From NCBI GenBank assembly GCA_016209995.1, contig JACQVC010000444.1, positions 1-5,435 of the forward strand: 5,435 bases of DNA. Direction: 5' to 3'. Origin of the DNA: Gemmatimonadota bacterium. GTDB lineage: Bacteria > Gemmatimonadota > Gemmatimonadetes > Longimicrobiales > Gaopeijiaceae. The notes under the pieces were generated by a model. The model had not been told where the DNA came from. It was given only the letters and a program-made list of their open reading frames with translations, and did not search any database. The translations under genes and the position numbers were made by a program. Shown in pieces: positions 1 to 5,435 of this stretch (position 1 is its first letter; each line of letters begins with the position of its first letter).

Positions 1-23
1 AGTCCATACTCCTTGCAGCCTGC

Positions 24-54
24 ATTCTGGATTCCGGCTTTCGCCGGAATGACG
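24..54. repeat. Dispersed palindromic repeat (REP-like hairpin), possible terminator
   Basis: The core is a perfect inverted repeat: ATTCCGGC (31-38), a 4-nt loop TTTC (39-42), and GCCGGAAT (43-50), flanked by CTGG on the left and GACG on the right. On the minus strand the loop reads GAAA, a stable GNRA-type tetraloop. The element starts 11 bases beyond the stop codon of the minus-strand cysteine-cluster gene, so its transcript would fold here. There is no T-tract after the stem, so it is not a classical Rho-independent terminator. From memory, near-identical elements (CATTCC-GAAAG-GGAATCCAG type) are scattered between genes in many proteobacterial and related genomes. The hairpin is seen directly; its multicopy nature is recalled and cannot be shown from one copy. 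Confidence 0.75.
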
Positions 55-65
55 AGCGTCTTCTT

Positions 66-1193
66 TCAGCCCTTCTTCCGCTGCGGCCTCATCGCCTCGG
101 CGCGCATCCCCAGCTCGAACAGCAACACGGATCGATCCGCGGCCGACATCTCCGGCTTGACCGACTGCTCGAGAGCCTCCAGAACCGGAGTCCCGCGCTC
201 GGCCCGGCGGTGCGCGGTGAACATCGCGAACGTCATGGCCGGATCGCCGAAGGCGGGAATCTTGACGCGCTTGACGCTGGGAAGGCGCAGCGGCTCCGTA
301 TCGCGGGCGAGGAGACGCAAAGCCGGCGAGATGGATTCGAGCAAGCTTTGCACGGTCTGAGGTGTGGGGATGCGGCTCACCAAACGAAGCGAGCTGCGGA
401 CCATCGCCTCGCCCAGCGCGAGCGCCTTCAGGATCGCCGGCTCACCCAGGTGCAGCATGTCGAGCCGGAGCGCCGGGGCGAGCGCGTGGAAGACGTGGTC
501 GATGGGATCGGCCTCGTCGGACCCAAGCACGGCGTTCGCGCCCAGGAGCGCCAGAGCCCGCCGCACAAAGGCTTCCAACATCGAGGGCTCGTCGAGCTGG
601 CTTTGCAGCGTCTGCTGGAAGGTCCGGCTCCCGATGCCGTCGGCGCAGGCCTGGCGGAAGCACTCCTCTCGGGCGACCACACTGCCGGCACGCTCGGAAG
701 GGTGCAAGCGGAACGCTGGAACTCTGTCGTGGAAGCTTTCATCCACGAGCGCGGTTTCCCGCACGGCCTCGATCACACGTTCGTGCGTGCCCTCCACCTC
801 GCCGGGGCGCGCCGGCACGACCAGACGCAGCGGGCAGAGGAAATGGGGCCGGATCGTGACGGTTCTACCGATGCGACCCAGACGGTTGAACGGAAAGAGC
901 ACACAGACGCCCGGCTTGTACGCCTTCCCGTGCTTTACCTCGATCGCGCAACGGAGGTCGCTCTGAAGAAACTGACAACCGCTCGTGGGATTCGTGAACT
1001 CGACGATGTTGCCGCGGCGCCGGACGGCCAGCGTCCCCAGCAGCGGATAAAGCTTCAGCAGGTGCCCCATCTCCCGCTTGAGGCTCCCCCCGATTCCTTG
1101 CCCGCGGCAGCACAGAGCCGTGCATTCGGCACAGACGTAATGGAGAACGCCGTCCGGAAACGCGAGATACAGTTTGGGCTCGCGGGCTTTCAC
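66..1193 (-). CDS. YkgJ/FliB-type cysteine-cluster protein
   Basis: A 375-residue protein with an N-terminal metal-binding-type cysteine cluster and a long C-terminal region I do not recognise. The motif CxxCxxxCC is at residues 21-29 (C21, C24, C28, C29). It is followed by GCQFL at 72-76 (C73), C82, C97 in a PGVCVLFPFNRL stretch, and C120, giving eight cysteines in the first 120 residues. This spacing is that of the YkgJ family (proposed zinc or iron chelation, possibly Fe-S) and of the related N-terminal part of FliB flagellin lysine N-methylase. The segment CQFL...C...GKAYKPGVCVLFP is especially FliB-like. Residues 130-375 look mostly helical and end in a basic tail (PQRKKG). I chose the GTG start at 1193 because it overlaps the upstream stop codon as GTGA and has AAGGGG 9 nt upstream. 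A longer in-frame start at 1280 would run inside the upstream gene and add a low-complexity Arg/Ala-rich stretch. No signal peptide or membrane segment is seen. The family call is fairly firm; substrate and cofactor are unknown. Confidence 0.8.
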   Translation of the reverse strand: MKAREPKLYLAFPDGVLHYVCAECTALCCRGQGIGGSLKREMGHLLKLYPLLGTLAVRRRGNIVEFTNPTSGCQFLQSDLRCAIEVKHGKAYKPGVCVLFPFNRLGRIGRTVTIRPHFLCPLRLVVPARPGEVEGTHERVIEAVRETALVDESFHDRVPAFRLHPSERAGSVVAREECFRQACADGIGSRTFQQTLQSQLDEPSMLEAFVRRALALLGANAVLGSDEADPIDHVFHALAPALRLDMLHLGEPAILKALALGEAMVRSSLRLVSRIPTPQTVQSLLESISPALRLLARDTEPLRLPSVKRVKIPAFGDPAMTFAMFTAHRRAERGTPVLEALEQSVKPEMSAADRSVLLFELGMRAEAMRPQRKKG

Positions 1194-1591
1194 GGATGCT
1201 CGCCCCTTCCGCCCTGCGACGCGTGCACCGCGCAGGCGCCCTCGCACCGGTTCCAGCGGTAACGCCGGCGCGCGACCCACGCGTAGACGCGCTCGCCCAG
1301 GACCGCCAGGGGACGCAGCCCCAGCAGAGGGCGCAGCGGATACAGTAGCGGCATCGCCCGCAGTAGCTCGCGGAACCCGTGGTACCCCACGTGGAGGGAG
1401 CCATCCGGTGCACGCACGTGCATGGCCTTCATGACGGCGTCCCAGTCGAGATCGGACGCCGCGCGTCGAAACCGATCACGGTCGCTCACGTCCACATAAC
1501 GGATCTCGCCGAGCCAGGCCAGCCGGCGGACCCAGGCGACGCTGGCCAGGCACAGCTGGCAGGACCCATCGTAGTAAACGGTAAGCGCCAT
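1190..1591 (-). CDS. DCC-family (DUF393) thiol-disulfide oxidoreductase-like protein
   Basis: A 133-residue protein that opens with a beta strand followed by YYDGSCQLC, the DxxCxxC signature (D8, C11, C14) that gives the DCC family its name. The family has a thioredoxin-like fold and is annotated as thiol-disulfide oxidoreductase, but few members are characterised. The middle (GSLHVGYHGFRELLRAMP, about 64-81) and the end (RVYAWVARRRYRWNRC, about 101-116) match the usual family layout of a G-x-x-A/F helix, a Leu/Pro-rich hydrophobic segment at 82-98, and a closing aromatic/Arg motif. Total length is typical. A second cysteine pair, C116 and C120, lies beyond the usual family end. The ATG start at 1591 has GGTGA 6 nt upstream. 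It is the first gene of a two-gene unit; its TGA overlaps the GTG of the cysteine-cluster gene by 4 nt, so the two are probably translationally coupled. Any electron donor and target are unknown. Confidence 0.85.
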   Translation of the reverse strand: MALTVYYDGSCQLCLASVAWVRRLAWLGEIRYVDVSDRDRFRRAASDLDWDAVMKAMHVRAPDGSLHVGYHGFRELLRAMPLLYPLRPLLGLRPLAVLGERVYAWVARRRYRWNRCEGACAVHASQGGRGEHP

Positions 1592-1753
1592 GTCTCTTCA
1601 CCGGATCGCCGTACGCCACTACGGGGCGCGAGGCCGAGCAAGTCACCGACGTGCCACGGCTGTCCTACCCCGAACCCGGGGCATCGACTACGTTGATGCT
1701 ATCGGGCCAGGAGCCTGATGCAGTGGCGACCACACGCATGAAGGTGAGTCCTC
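1592..1753. promoter_or_regulatory. Divergent intergenic region with two palindromes
   Basis: This 162-bp gap lies between the divergent starts of the DCC gene (minus) and the 106-aa gene (plus), so promoters for both must lie in it or inside a gene. Two adjacent palindromes are visible: CCCCG-AACC-CGGGG at 1668-1681, and the imperfect GCATCGAC-TAC-GTTGATGC at 1681-1699, which has one G-T mismatch in 8 pairs. The ribosome binding site of the plus-strand gene, AAGGTGAG, is at 1741-1748; that of the DCC gene reads GGTGAAGAG on the minus strand next to 1592. I could not assign convincing -35/-10 boxes in either direction. The palindromes may be an operator or just RNA hairpins in a leader; that is inference. 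No tRNA or small ORF with support was seen here. Confidence 0.45.
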
Positions 1754-2074
1754 ATGGGGAAGTACGACAACATCCAGCCCGATGCGTTACGGGCTGACCT
1801 GCTGAACTTCGCGTCATTCATTCAGCGGCTCGAGCAGGAAGGACGCCTTCTGGACGGGATTCCCCGACTCTTGCGGATCCTGGGCGATCTGCGTCAGAAA
1901 CTTTTCGCGTATGAGGTGCGCGCCGTCGCACAGAGGCCCACCCAAGAAGAGGAGTCCCCGGCCGTACGTGAGGCTCGCCGGATCATCGAGGAGGCGCTAC
2001 GCCGCGAGCGCGATATGATCAGCGACTGGAACAGGGAGTGGGAGCCCGAGCGCAAGGAGGAAGAGGAGCAATAG
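1754..2074 (+). CDS. Hypothetical protein, 106 aa, helical with acidic tail
   Basis: I do not recognise this protein. It is predicted to be almost wholly helical. A first helical block (about residues 9-60) contains leucine-rich amphipathic stretches such as LLDGIPRLLRILGDLRQKL. A short Pro/Gln/Glu linker follows (61-69), then a strongly charged helix (70-90) and a Trp-containing end (DWNREW, 91-96) that closes with a Glu-rich tail. There are no cysteines, no signal peptide and no membrane span, so it is probably cytosolic. It is accepted as real because it has a strong ribosome binding site (AAGGTGAG, 5 nt before ATG), codon use like its neighbours, and no competing gene on the other strand. 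It is followed 109 bp downstream by another plus-strand gene of unknown function and may be transcribed with it. The size and amphipathic helices would suit a small protein-binding partner, but this is a guess. Confidence 0.7.
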   Translation: MGKYDNIQPDALRADLLNFASFIQRLEQEGRLLDGIPRLLRILGDLRQKLFAYEVRAVAQRPTQEEESPAVREARRIIEEALRRERDMISDWNREWEPERKEEEEQ

Positions 2075-2113
2075 TTGGGTGCAGCCCGCTTGGTGACGAG
2101 GGCGCTCTCGCGA

Positions 2114-2122
2114 TGTTATTGT
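2114..2122 (+). promoter_or_regulatory. Candidate extended -10 promoter element
   Basis: TGT followed by TATTGT (2117-2122) matches the TGn extended -10 pattern, with four of six bases of the TATAAT box, and lies in the only AT-richer patch of the 109-bp gap before the 162-aa gene. It would start transcription about 55 nt before the ATG at 2184. No good -35 box is present at the usual spacing. If it is not used, the 162-aa gene would depend on read-through from the 106-aa gene. Confidence 0.25.
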
Positions 2123-2183
2123 ACTGGGTTGCCACGGCCCTGTTGCAGTCGGATCAGGGTGACGGGAGTCGGAGAAGGACGCG

Positions 2184-2672
2184 ATGACTTCGGAACCACG
2201 GGCCACGACAGGACGGCGCAAGAAGCGCGAGCACGGCGCCCTGCTGCGCCTGCAGCGCCGTCTGCTCTGGCAGATCGAGCGCCTGCGCGACGAGCTCGCA
2301 GCGCCCTCCGTGGCCAGCCTGGTCCGCCAGCTCCGCCAATCCTCGGGCAGCCGCGCGGCCGAGCGGACGCCCGCCATCAAGGGCGCGATCGAGGAGGCCA
2401 TCCGCGCCCTGCAGGTGTGGGGAGCGGAGATTCGCGACGAGATGGCCGCCGGGGAACCGGAGAATCCGACGACCAATCTCGTGCCGCAAGGCCTGCCGCC
2501 GTCGCTCGCCCGCTTCCTGCGCGAGCGCCAGCAGACCGCGGACTGCCATATCGAAGTCCTGCACGATCCCGAGCGCGGCTGGGTGGTGCGCTGGAAGGAG
2601 TACACCTTCGAGGGTGTATTGCGCGGCGGCGGCCAGTTCGCCGAGCGACCGTACGCCTGGCTGGAAGAGTGA
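2184..2672 (+). CDS. Hypothetical protein, 162 aa, two-part helical/beta layout
   Basis: I do not recognise this protein. The first part has a basic start (GRRKKREH at 10-17), then Leu/Arg-rich amphipathic helices (about 18-51) and a second helical block (62-88). A Pro/Asn-rich linker follows (91-106), then a short helix LARFLRERQQ (108-117). The last 40 residues look like a small beta domain: HIEVLHDPERGWVVRWKEY (122-140), then a Gly-rich turn (GVLRGGGQF, 144-152) and ERPYAWL (154-160). The density of Trp, Gly and Tyr here suggests a conserved, folded module. There is one cysteine (C121), no signal peptide and no membrane segment. The ATG is supported by GGAGAAGGA at 2171-2179, 4 nt upstream. 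The gene converges with the HNH gene, with 7 bp between the stop codons and no clear hairpin there. The basic N-terminus might contact nucleic acid, but no known binding motif is visible. Confidence 0.75.
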   Translation: MTSEPRATTGRRKKREHGALLRLQRRLLWQIERLRDELAAPSVASLVRQLRQSSGSRAAERTPAIKGAIEEAIRALQVWGAEIRDEMAAGEPENPTTNLVPQGLPPSLARFLRERQQTADCHIEVLHDPERGWVVRWKEYTFEGVLRGGGQFAERPYAWLEE

Positions 2673-2679
2673 CCCTAGC

Positions 2680-3234
2680 TTACCCGCTTCCGGTTAGTGC
2701 GCGCAGCACCTCCTGCCCATAGAACATGTCGATGTACTTCGCCTGCACGGGTGTAACCCGGCGTACCGCCCAGACCAGCGTCACGTAGTTCGGCTCGGCA
2801 GGCCGGGCCAGCACGCTGAACCCCACCTCGCTGGGAATGTGATTCCCCTTCTTGTTGTTGCAGGGCGAGCAACTCGTGACCACGTTGGCCCAGGAGTTGT
2901 TACCGCCCCGCGACAGAGGAACGATGTGGTCGCGGGTCAAGAACTGGCGGCCCCTCAGCTCGTGGCGGTGGCGGCCACAGTACTGGCAGCGATAGTTGTC
3001 GCGGGCGAACAAGAACGTATTCGTGACCTGACGGCGGAAGTTCCGCGGCACATGCACGTACCGGACCAGGCGGATCACCGTCGGACAGGGCACCTCCTGC
3101 CGCTCCGAGCGGAAAGTCTTCTCCCGATCGACCTCGAGGACCTCGGCCTTGCGGTCGATGACGAGCCGCACGGCGCGCCGCGCCGGCACGATCGTGATCG
3201 GCTCGAAAGAGGCGTTAAGTGCGAGACAGCTCAT
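2680..3234 (-). CDS. HNH endonuclease family protein
   Basis: A 184-residue stand-alone HNH nuclease-family protein. The HNH/zinc module spans about residues 74-132. CQYC (C83, C86) and CSPC (C122, C125) form a four-cysteine zinc site. D102-H103 in FLTRDHIVPLSRGG is the DH pair supplying the general base, N117 in WANVVTSC is the central Asn, and N126 takes the third position (HNN variant), followed by the usual KKG. The N-terminal 70 residues (LNASFEPITIVPARRAVRLV) are the conserved lead-in seen in chromosomal HNH proteins of many bacteria, whose nucleic-acid target is not established. The ATG at 3234 has AGAGGA about 11 nt upstream. The gene lies 143 bp downstream of priA on the same strand. 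No terminase, portal or methylase gene is nearby, which argues against a phage or restriction role. All key residues are intact, so it is probably an active nuclease. The family is certain; the biological role is not. Confidence 0.92.
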   Translation of the reverse strand: MSCLALNASFEPITIVPARRAVRLVIDRKAEVLEVDREKTFRSERQEVPCPTVIRLVRYVHVPRNFRRQVTNTFLFARDNYRCQYCGRHRHELRGRQFLTRDHIVPLSRGGNNSWANVVTSCSPCNNKKGNHIPSEVGFSVLARPAEPNYVTLVWAVRRVTPVQAKYIDMFYGQEVLRALTGSG

Positions 3235-3330
3235 CGCTTGCGGTTCCTCTGACTTCCGGCGTCATGTCCGGGCTCGGCCCCGTCGCCGTAACGGCTTGCG
3301 GAGTTTTCAGCGCAGGAAGCCTTCACTTCA

Positions 3331-3360
3331 TGGATATCGAAAGATTCGTAGCTCCGTCAA
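3331..3360 (-). promoter_or_regulatory. Candidate sigma70-type promoter for the HNH gene
   Basis: On the minus strand, TTGACG (plus positions 3355-3360, five of six bases of the -35 consensus) is followed after 18 bp by TATCCA (3331-3336, three of six bases of the -10 box). It sits in the AT-richest part of the 143-bp gap between priA and the HNH gene, about 97 bp upstream of the HNH ATG. This would let the HNH gene be transcribed apart from priA. The -10 box is weak, so the call is tentative. The rest of the gap (3235-3377) shows no terminator hairpin with a T-tract and no small gene. Confidence 0.35.
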
Positions 3361-3377
3361 GTAGGGGAGCGGGTTCG

Positions 3378-5435
3378 TCATAGCAGCGCCACCGGATCGC
3401 GATCGATGACGACGCGTAGATCGGCAGGCCCGCGCGGGCGGAAGTCATGTGACAGCTCACGGATAAGCGTACCCAACGCGCGGGGCGAAGGCGCACGCAG
3501 CAGCAGATGCCAGCGCCAGCGAGCGTGGAGCCGCTCGATCGGGCAGGGCGCGGGACCCGTCACGCTGACCGTGGCTGCCGGCTCACGTTCGGCGCGCCCG
3601 CGCAGCCAGCGCGCGGCTTCGTCGGCGGCAGCGGCGGTCGCCTCCTGATCGACGCACGAGACCACGACGTTGACGAGGCGAGTGTGCGGCGGGTAGCCAG
3701 GCGCGCGGCGCTCCTCGATCTCCCGGGCGGCGAAGCCGCGGTAGTCGTGGCGCAGCGCCGCTTGGATCGCATAGTGCTCCGCCACCGACGTCTGGATGAT
3801 CACCTCGCCGCCGCGAGGACCCCGCCCGGCTCGCCCGGCCACCTGGGAGAGGAGCTGGAACGTCCGCTCGCTCGCGCGGAAATCGGGAAGGTGGATGCCG
3901 ACGTCCGCGTTGATCACGCCGACGAGCGTGACGTTGGGGAAGTCCAGGCCCTTGGCGATCATCTGAGTGCCCAGGAGGATGTCCACGTCTCCGCGCTCGA
4001 CTCGCCCGAGGATCTCCTGGTGCGCCCATTTGCCGGACGTGGTGTCCACATCCATGCGGGCCAGGCGCGCGGCCGGGAAGGCTTCGCCGACGAGCCGTTC
4101 GACCTGCTCGGTACCGAGACCGCGGAAGGAGAGGTCCGTCGAGCCGCAGTGATCACACCGCTCCGGCGCTCGTTCCTCGTGCCGGCAATGGTGGCAAAGC
4201 AGCTTGTGGGCCGCGCGGTGAAACGTCAGCGAGACCGCGCAGTGCGGGCAGGCGCGCACGGCTCCGCACTCGCGGCACTGCACGAAGGTCGAGTAGCCGC
4301 GGCGGTTCAGCAGAAGGATCACCTGCTCGGAGCAACGCAGCCGCGCGCCGATCGCCGCGACCAGCCTCGGCGACAGCACGGTGATGCGGCCGCCGGCCGA
4401 CTGATCCTCGCCCGCCTCGCGACGTGCCTCCACTTCGCGCCGGAGGGCCCGCAGGTCCACGATCTCGACGGGCGGCAGCCGGTCCCCCGCCACGCGCTCG
4501 GGCAGCTCCAGCAGCTCGTACTTGCCCGAGCGCGCGTTGGTCCAGGTCTCGAGCGCGGGCGTCGCGCTCCCCAGCACGCAGACCGCACCAGCGGCCGCGG
4601 CGCGCACCACCGCCACGTCGCGGGCATGGTAGCGCGGCGCATCGGACTGCTTGTAGCTCCCGTCGTGCTCCTCGTCCACGACGATGGCGCCGAGGTCCTC
4701 GAGCGGGGCGAACACGGCGGATCGAGCCCCGATGGCGATGCGGCGCTCCCCGGACCGCAGCAGTCGCCACGCGTCATAGCGCTCGCCATCGGACAGCCCC
4801 GAGTGCAGGACGGCGACCAACTCACCGAAGGCGGCGCGGAAGCGCGCCACGGCCTGCGGCGTAAGGGCGATCTCCGGAACCAGCACCATGGCCGTGCGAC
4901 CCCTGGCCACGACCTCCCTCAGCAGCTCGATGTACACCAGAGTCTTGCCGGAGCCGGTGACGCCGTGGAGCAGGAATGGGCGCGGCTCCGGCGAGTCCAG
5001 CGCCGCGATCAGCTCGCGGATCGCCGCCGCCTGGGCCTCGGTGGGCCGGTAGGATTCCGCCTCGCGGACCGGCATGGCGCGGAACGGATCCCGGATGACC
5101 TCCTCCGCCGTCACGGTCACCAGCTCCTTGCGCTCGAGCGCGCTGACCGTAGCTCGGCTGAACCCGGCCCCGCCCGTCAGATGGGCGAGGTCGATGCCTC
5201 CGCCTGCCGCCTCCAGCAGCTCGTAGCACTGGCGTTGCTTCGGTGCGCGCACGAAGAGGGCCTCGCGCTCGGTCAGCGTCGGCAGCGAGCGACGAATGCG
5301 CACGACCGATCTCGTCTTGATGGGTGCCGGTCGAGGGGCGATCACCTGGTGTTGTAGCACGCCGGACGCCGTGAGCTTGCGGATCAGCGGCCAGATCGAG
5401 CGCTGGCGTAGCCCCCCTGGCCCCCCTGGCCCCCC
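3378..5435 (-). CDS. priA: Primosomal protein N' (replication restart helicase PriA), 5' end outside window
   Basis: PriA is a 3'-5' superfamily 2 DNA helicase that recognises stalled or collapsed forks and directs reloading of the replicative helicase. Numbering from the GTG at 5360: a winged-helix-like region covers about 1-100; the ATPase core has the RPTEAQ box (105-110), Walker A GVTGSGKT (133-140), VPEIALTPQ (161-169), DEEH (229-232) and GSATPALET (264-272). The zinc module has eight cysteines in four CxxC pairs (362/365, 371/374, 389/392, 402/405). It is followed by GTQMIAKG (464-471) and QVAGRAGR (506-513). The C-terminal domain ends in DRDPVALL, as is usual for PriA. The frame stays open from 5360 to the window edge, adding 25 codons (685 visible residues), and the 3'-DNA-end-binding domain of about 100 residues is missing. 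The GTG at 5360 is therefore an internal Val, not the start. The first eight visible residues are GGPGGPGG, encoded by a 9-bp repeat. All catalytic and zinc residues are intact. Confidence 0.97.
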   Translation of the reverse strand, partial: GGPGGPGGLRQRSIWPLIRKLTASGVLQHQVIAPRPAPIKTRSVVRIRRSLPTLTEREALFVRAPKQRQCYELLEAAGGGIDLAHLTGGAGFSRATVSALERKELVTVTAEEVIRDPFRAMPVREAESYRPTEAQAAAIRELIAALDSPEPRPFLLHGVTGSGKTLVYIELLREVVARGRTAMVLVPEIALTPQAVARFRAAFGELVAVLHSGLSDGERYDAWRLLRSGERRIAIGARSAVFAPLEDLGAIVVDEEHDGSYKQSDAPRYHARDVAVVRAAAAGAVCVLGSATPALETWTNARSGKYELLELPERVAGDRLPPVEIVDLRALRREVEARREAGEDQSAGGRITVLSPRLVAAIGARLRCSEQVILLLNRRGYSTFVQCRECGAVRACPHCAVSLTFHRAAHKLLCHHCRHEERAPERCDHCGSTDLSFRGLGTEQVERLVGEAFPAARLARMDVDTTSGKWAHQEILGRVERGDVDILLGTQMIAKGLDFPNVTLVGVINADVGIHLPDFRASERTFQLLSQVAGRAGRGPRGGEVIIQTSVAEHYAIQAALRHDYRGFAAREIEERRAPGYPPHTRLVNVVVSCVDQEATAAAADEAARWLRGRAEREPAATVSVTGPAPCPIERLHARWRWHLLLRAPSPRALGTLIRELSHDFRPRGPADLRVVIDRDPVALL
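5412..5435. repeat. 9-bp tandem repeat CCCCCCTGG at window edge
   Basis: Two full units of CCCCCCTGG (5412-5429) and a six-base partial third unit (5430-5435) run to the last base of the window. On the minus strand the repeat lies in frame inside priA and encodes GGP-GGP-GG just before the winged-helix-like segment LRQRSIWPLIRKL. It may be a Gly/Pro linker of variable length, or an assembly end where reads could not cross a G/C tract. The sequence alone cannot decide. Confidence 0.8.

Noticed and set aside
210..1262. 350-codon open frame on the plus strand opposite the cysteine-cluster gene
   Set aside because: Antisense shadow. The minus-strand frame carries a recognisable cysteine motif and a coupled start; the plus frame has neither a family match nor a credible start.
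66..1280. Longer 404-aa form of the cysteine-cluster protein starting at 1280
   Set aside because: The extra 29 residues are low-complexity and lie wholly inside the end of the DCC gene. The GTG at 1193, overlapping the DCC stop, is the better start.
1668..1681. CCCCGAACCCGGGG considered as the T-arm of a tRNA
   Set aside because: No GGTTCGA-type T-loop, no anticodon arm, and no matching acceptor stem at the expected distance on either strand.
2097..2110. CGAG-GGCGCT-CTCG hairpin after the 106-aa gene as a terminator
   Set aside because: Only four Watson-Crick pairs plus a possible wobble, and no T-tract after it.
1997..2605. 202-codon minus-strand open frame across the two unknown genes
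   Set aside because: It covers the end of one well-supported gene, the intergenic gap and most of the next. The product is Ser/Arg-rich, as is typical of antisense frames in GC-rich DNA.
2673..2710. Bidirectional terminator between the convergent 162-aa and HNH genes
   Set aside because: The TTACCC...GGTTAG bases do not pair beyond three positions, and there is no T-run.
3149..3364. 71-codon plus-strand open frame across the priA-HNH gap
   Set aside because: Its first part is antisense to the HNH gene, it has no ribosome binding site, and the product has no recognisable feature.
3507..5357. 616-codon open frame on the plus strand opposite priA
   Set aside because: It is a full antisense shadow of a certain priA gene in GC-rich DNA, where stop codons are rare in that frame. 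The product is Arg/His/Asp-rich with no recognisable domain.

Overview
The window is high-GC bacterial chromosomal DNA, gene-dense and without any sign of phage, plasmid or insertion sequence. The strong third-position G/C preference, the GTG starts and the dispersed ATTCCGGC-TTTC-GCCGGAAT hairpin at the left edge fit a GC-rich environmental Gram-negative-type lineage. I cannot name the phylum from this sequence. The right edge stops inside a 9-bp G/C repeat and inside priA, so it may be a contig end.

Layout. Positions 1-65 hold a dispersed palindromic repeat that lies just 3' of the first gene and could act as its terminator. Positions 66-1591 hold a two-gene minus-strand operon: a small DCC-family (DUF393) thiol-disulfide oxidoreductase-like protein, then a YkgJ/FliB-type cysteine-cluster protein. 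The two are joined by a GTGA start/stop overlap. Positions 1592-1753 are a divergent intergenic region with two small palindromes. Positions 1754-2672 hold two plus-strand genes of unknown function (106 and 162 aa), each with a clear ribosome binding site. The second converges tail to tail with an HNH endonuclease gene (2680-3234, minus), with 7 bp between the stop codons. A 143-bp gap with a candidate promoter separates this gene from priA (3378 to beyond 5435, minus), the primosomal replication-restart helicase, whose N-terminus lies outside the window.

How the genes relate. PriA is housekeeping, and the HNH protein downstream of it is a stand-alone, non-phage-looking nuclease on the same strand. 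The DCC and cysteine-cluster proteins are probably translationally coupled, and both are built around cysteine motifs, which suggests a shared redox or metal-related role. The two unknown plus-strand genes form a small island facing opposite to both flanking blocks and are the least explained part of the window. I found no RNA gene, CRISPR array, mobile element or recognisable defence system.
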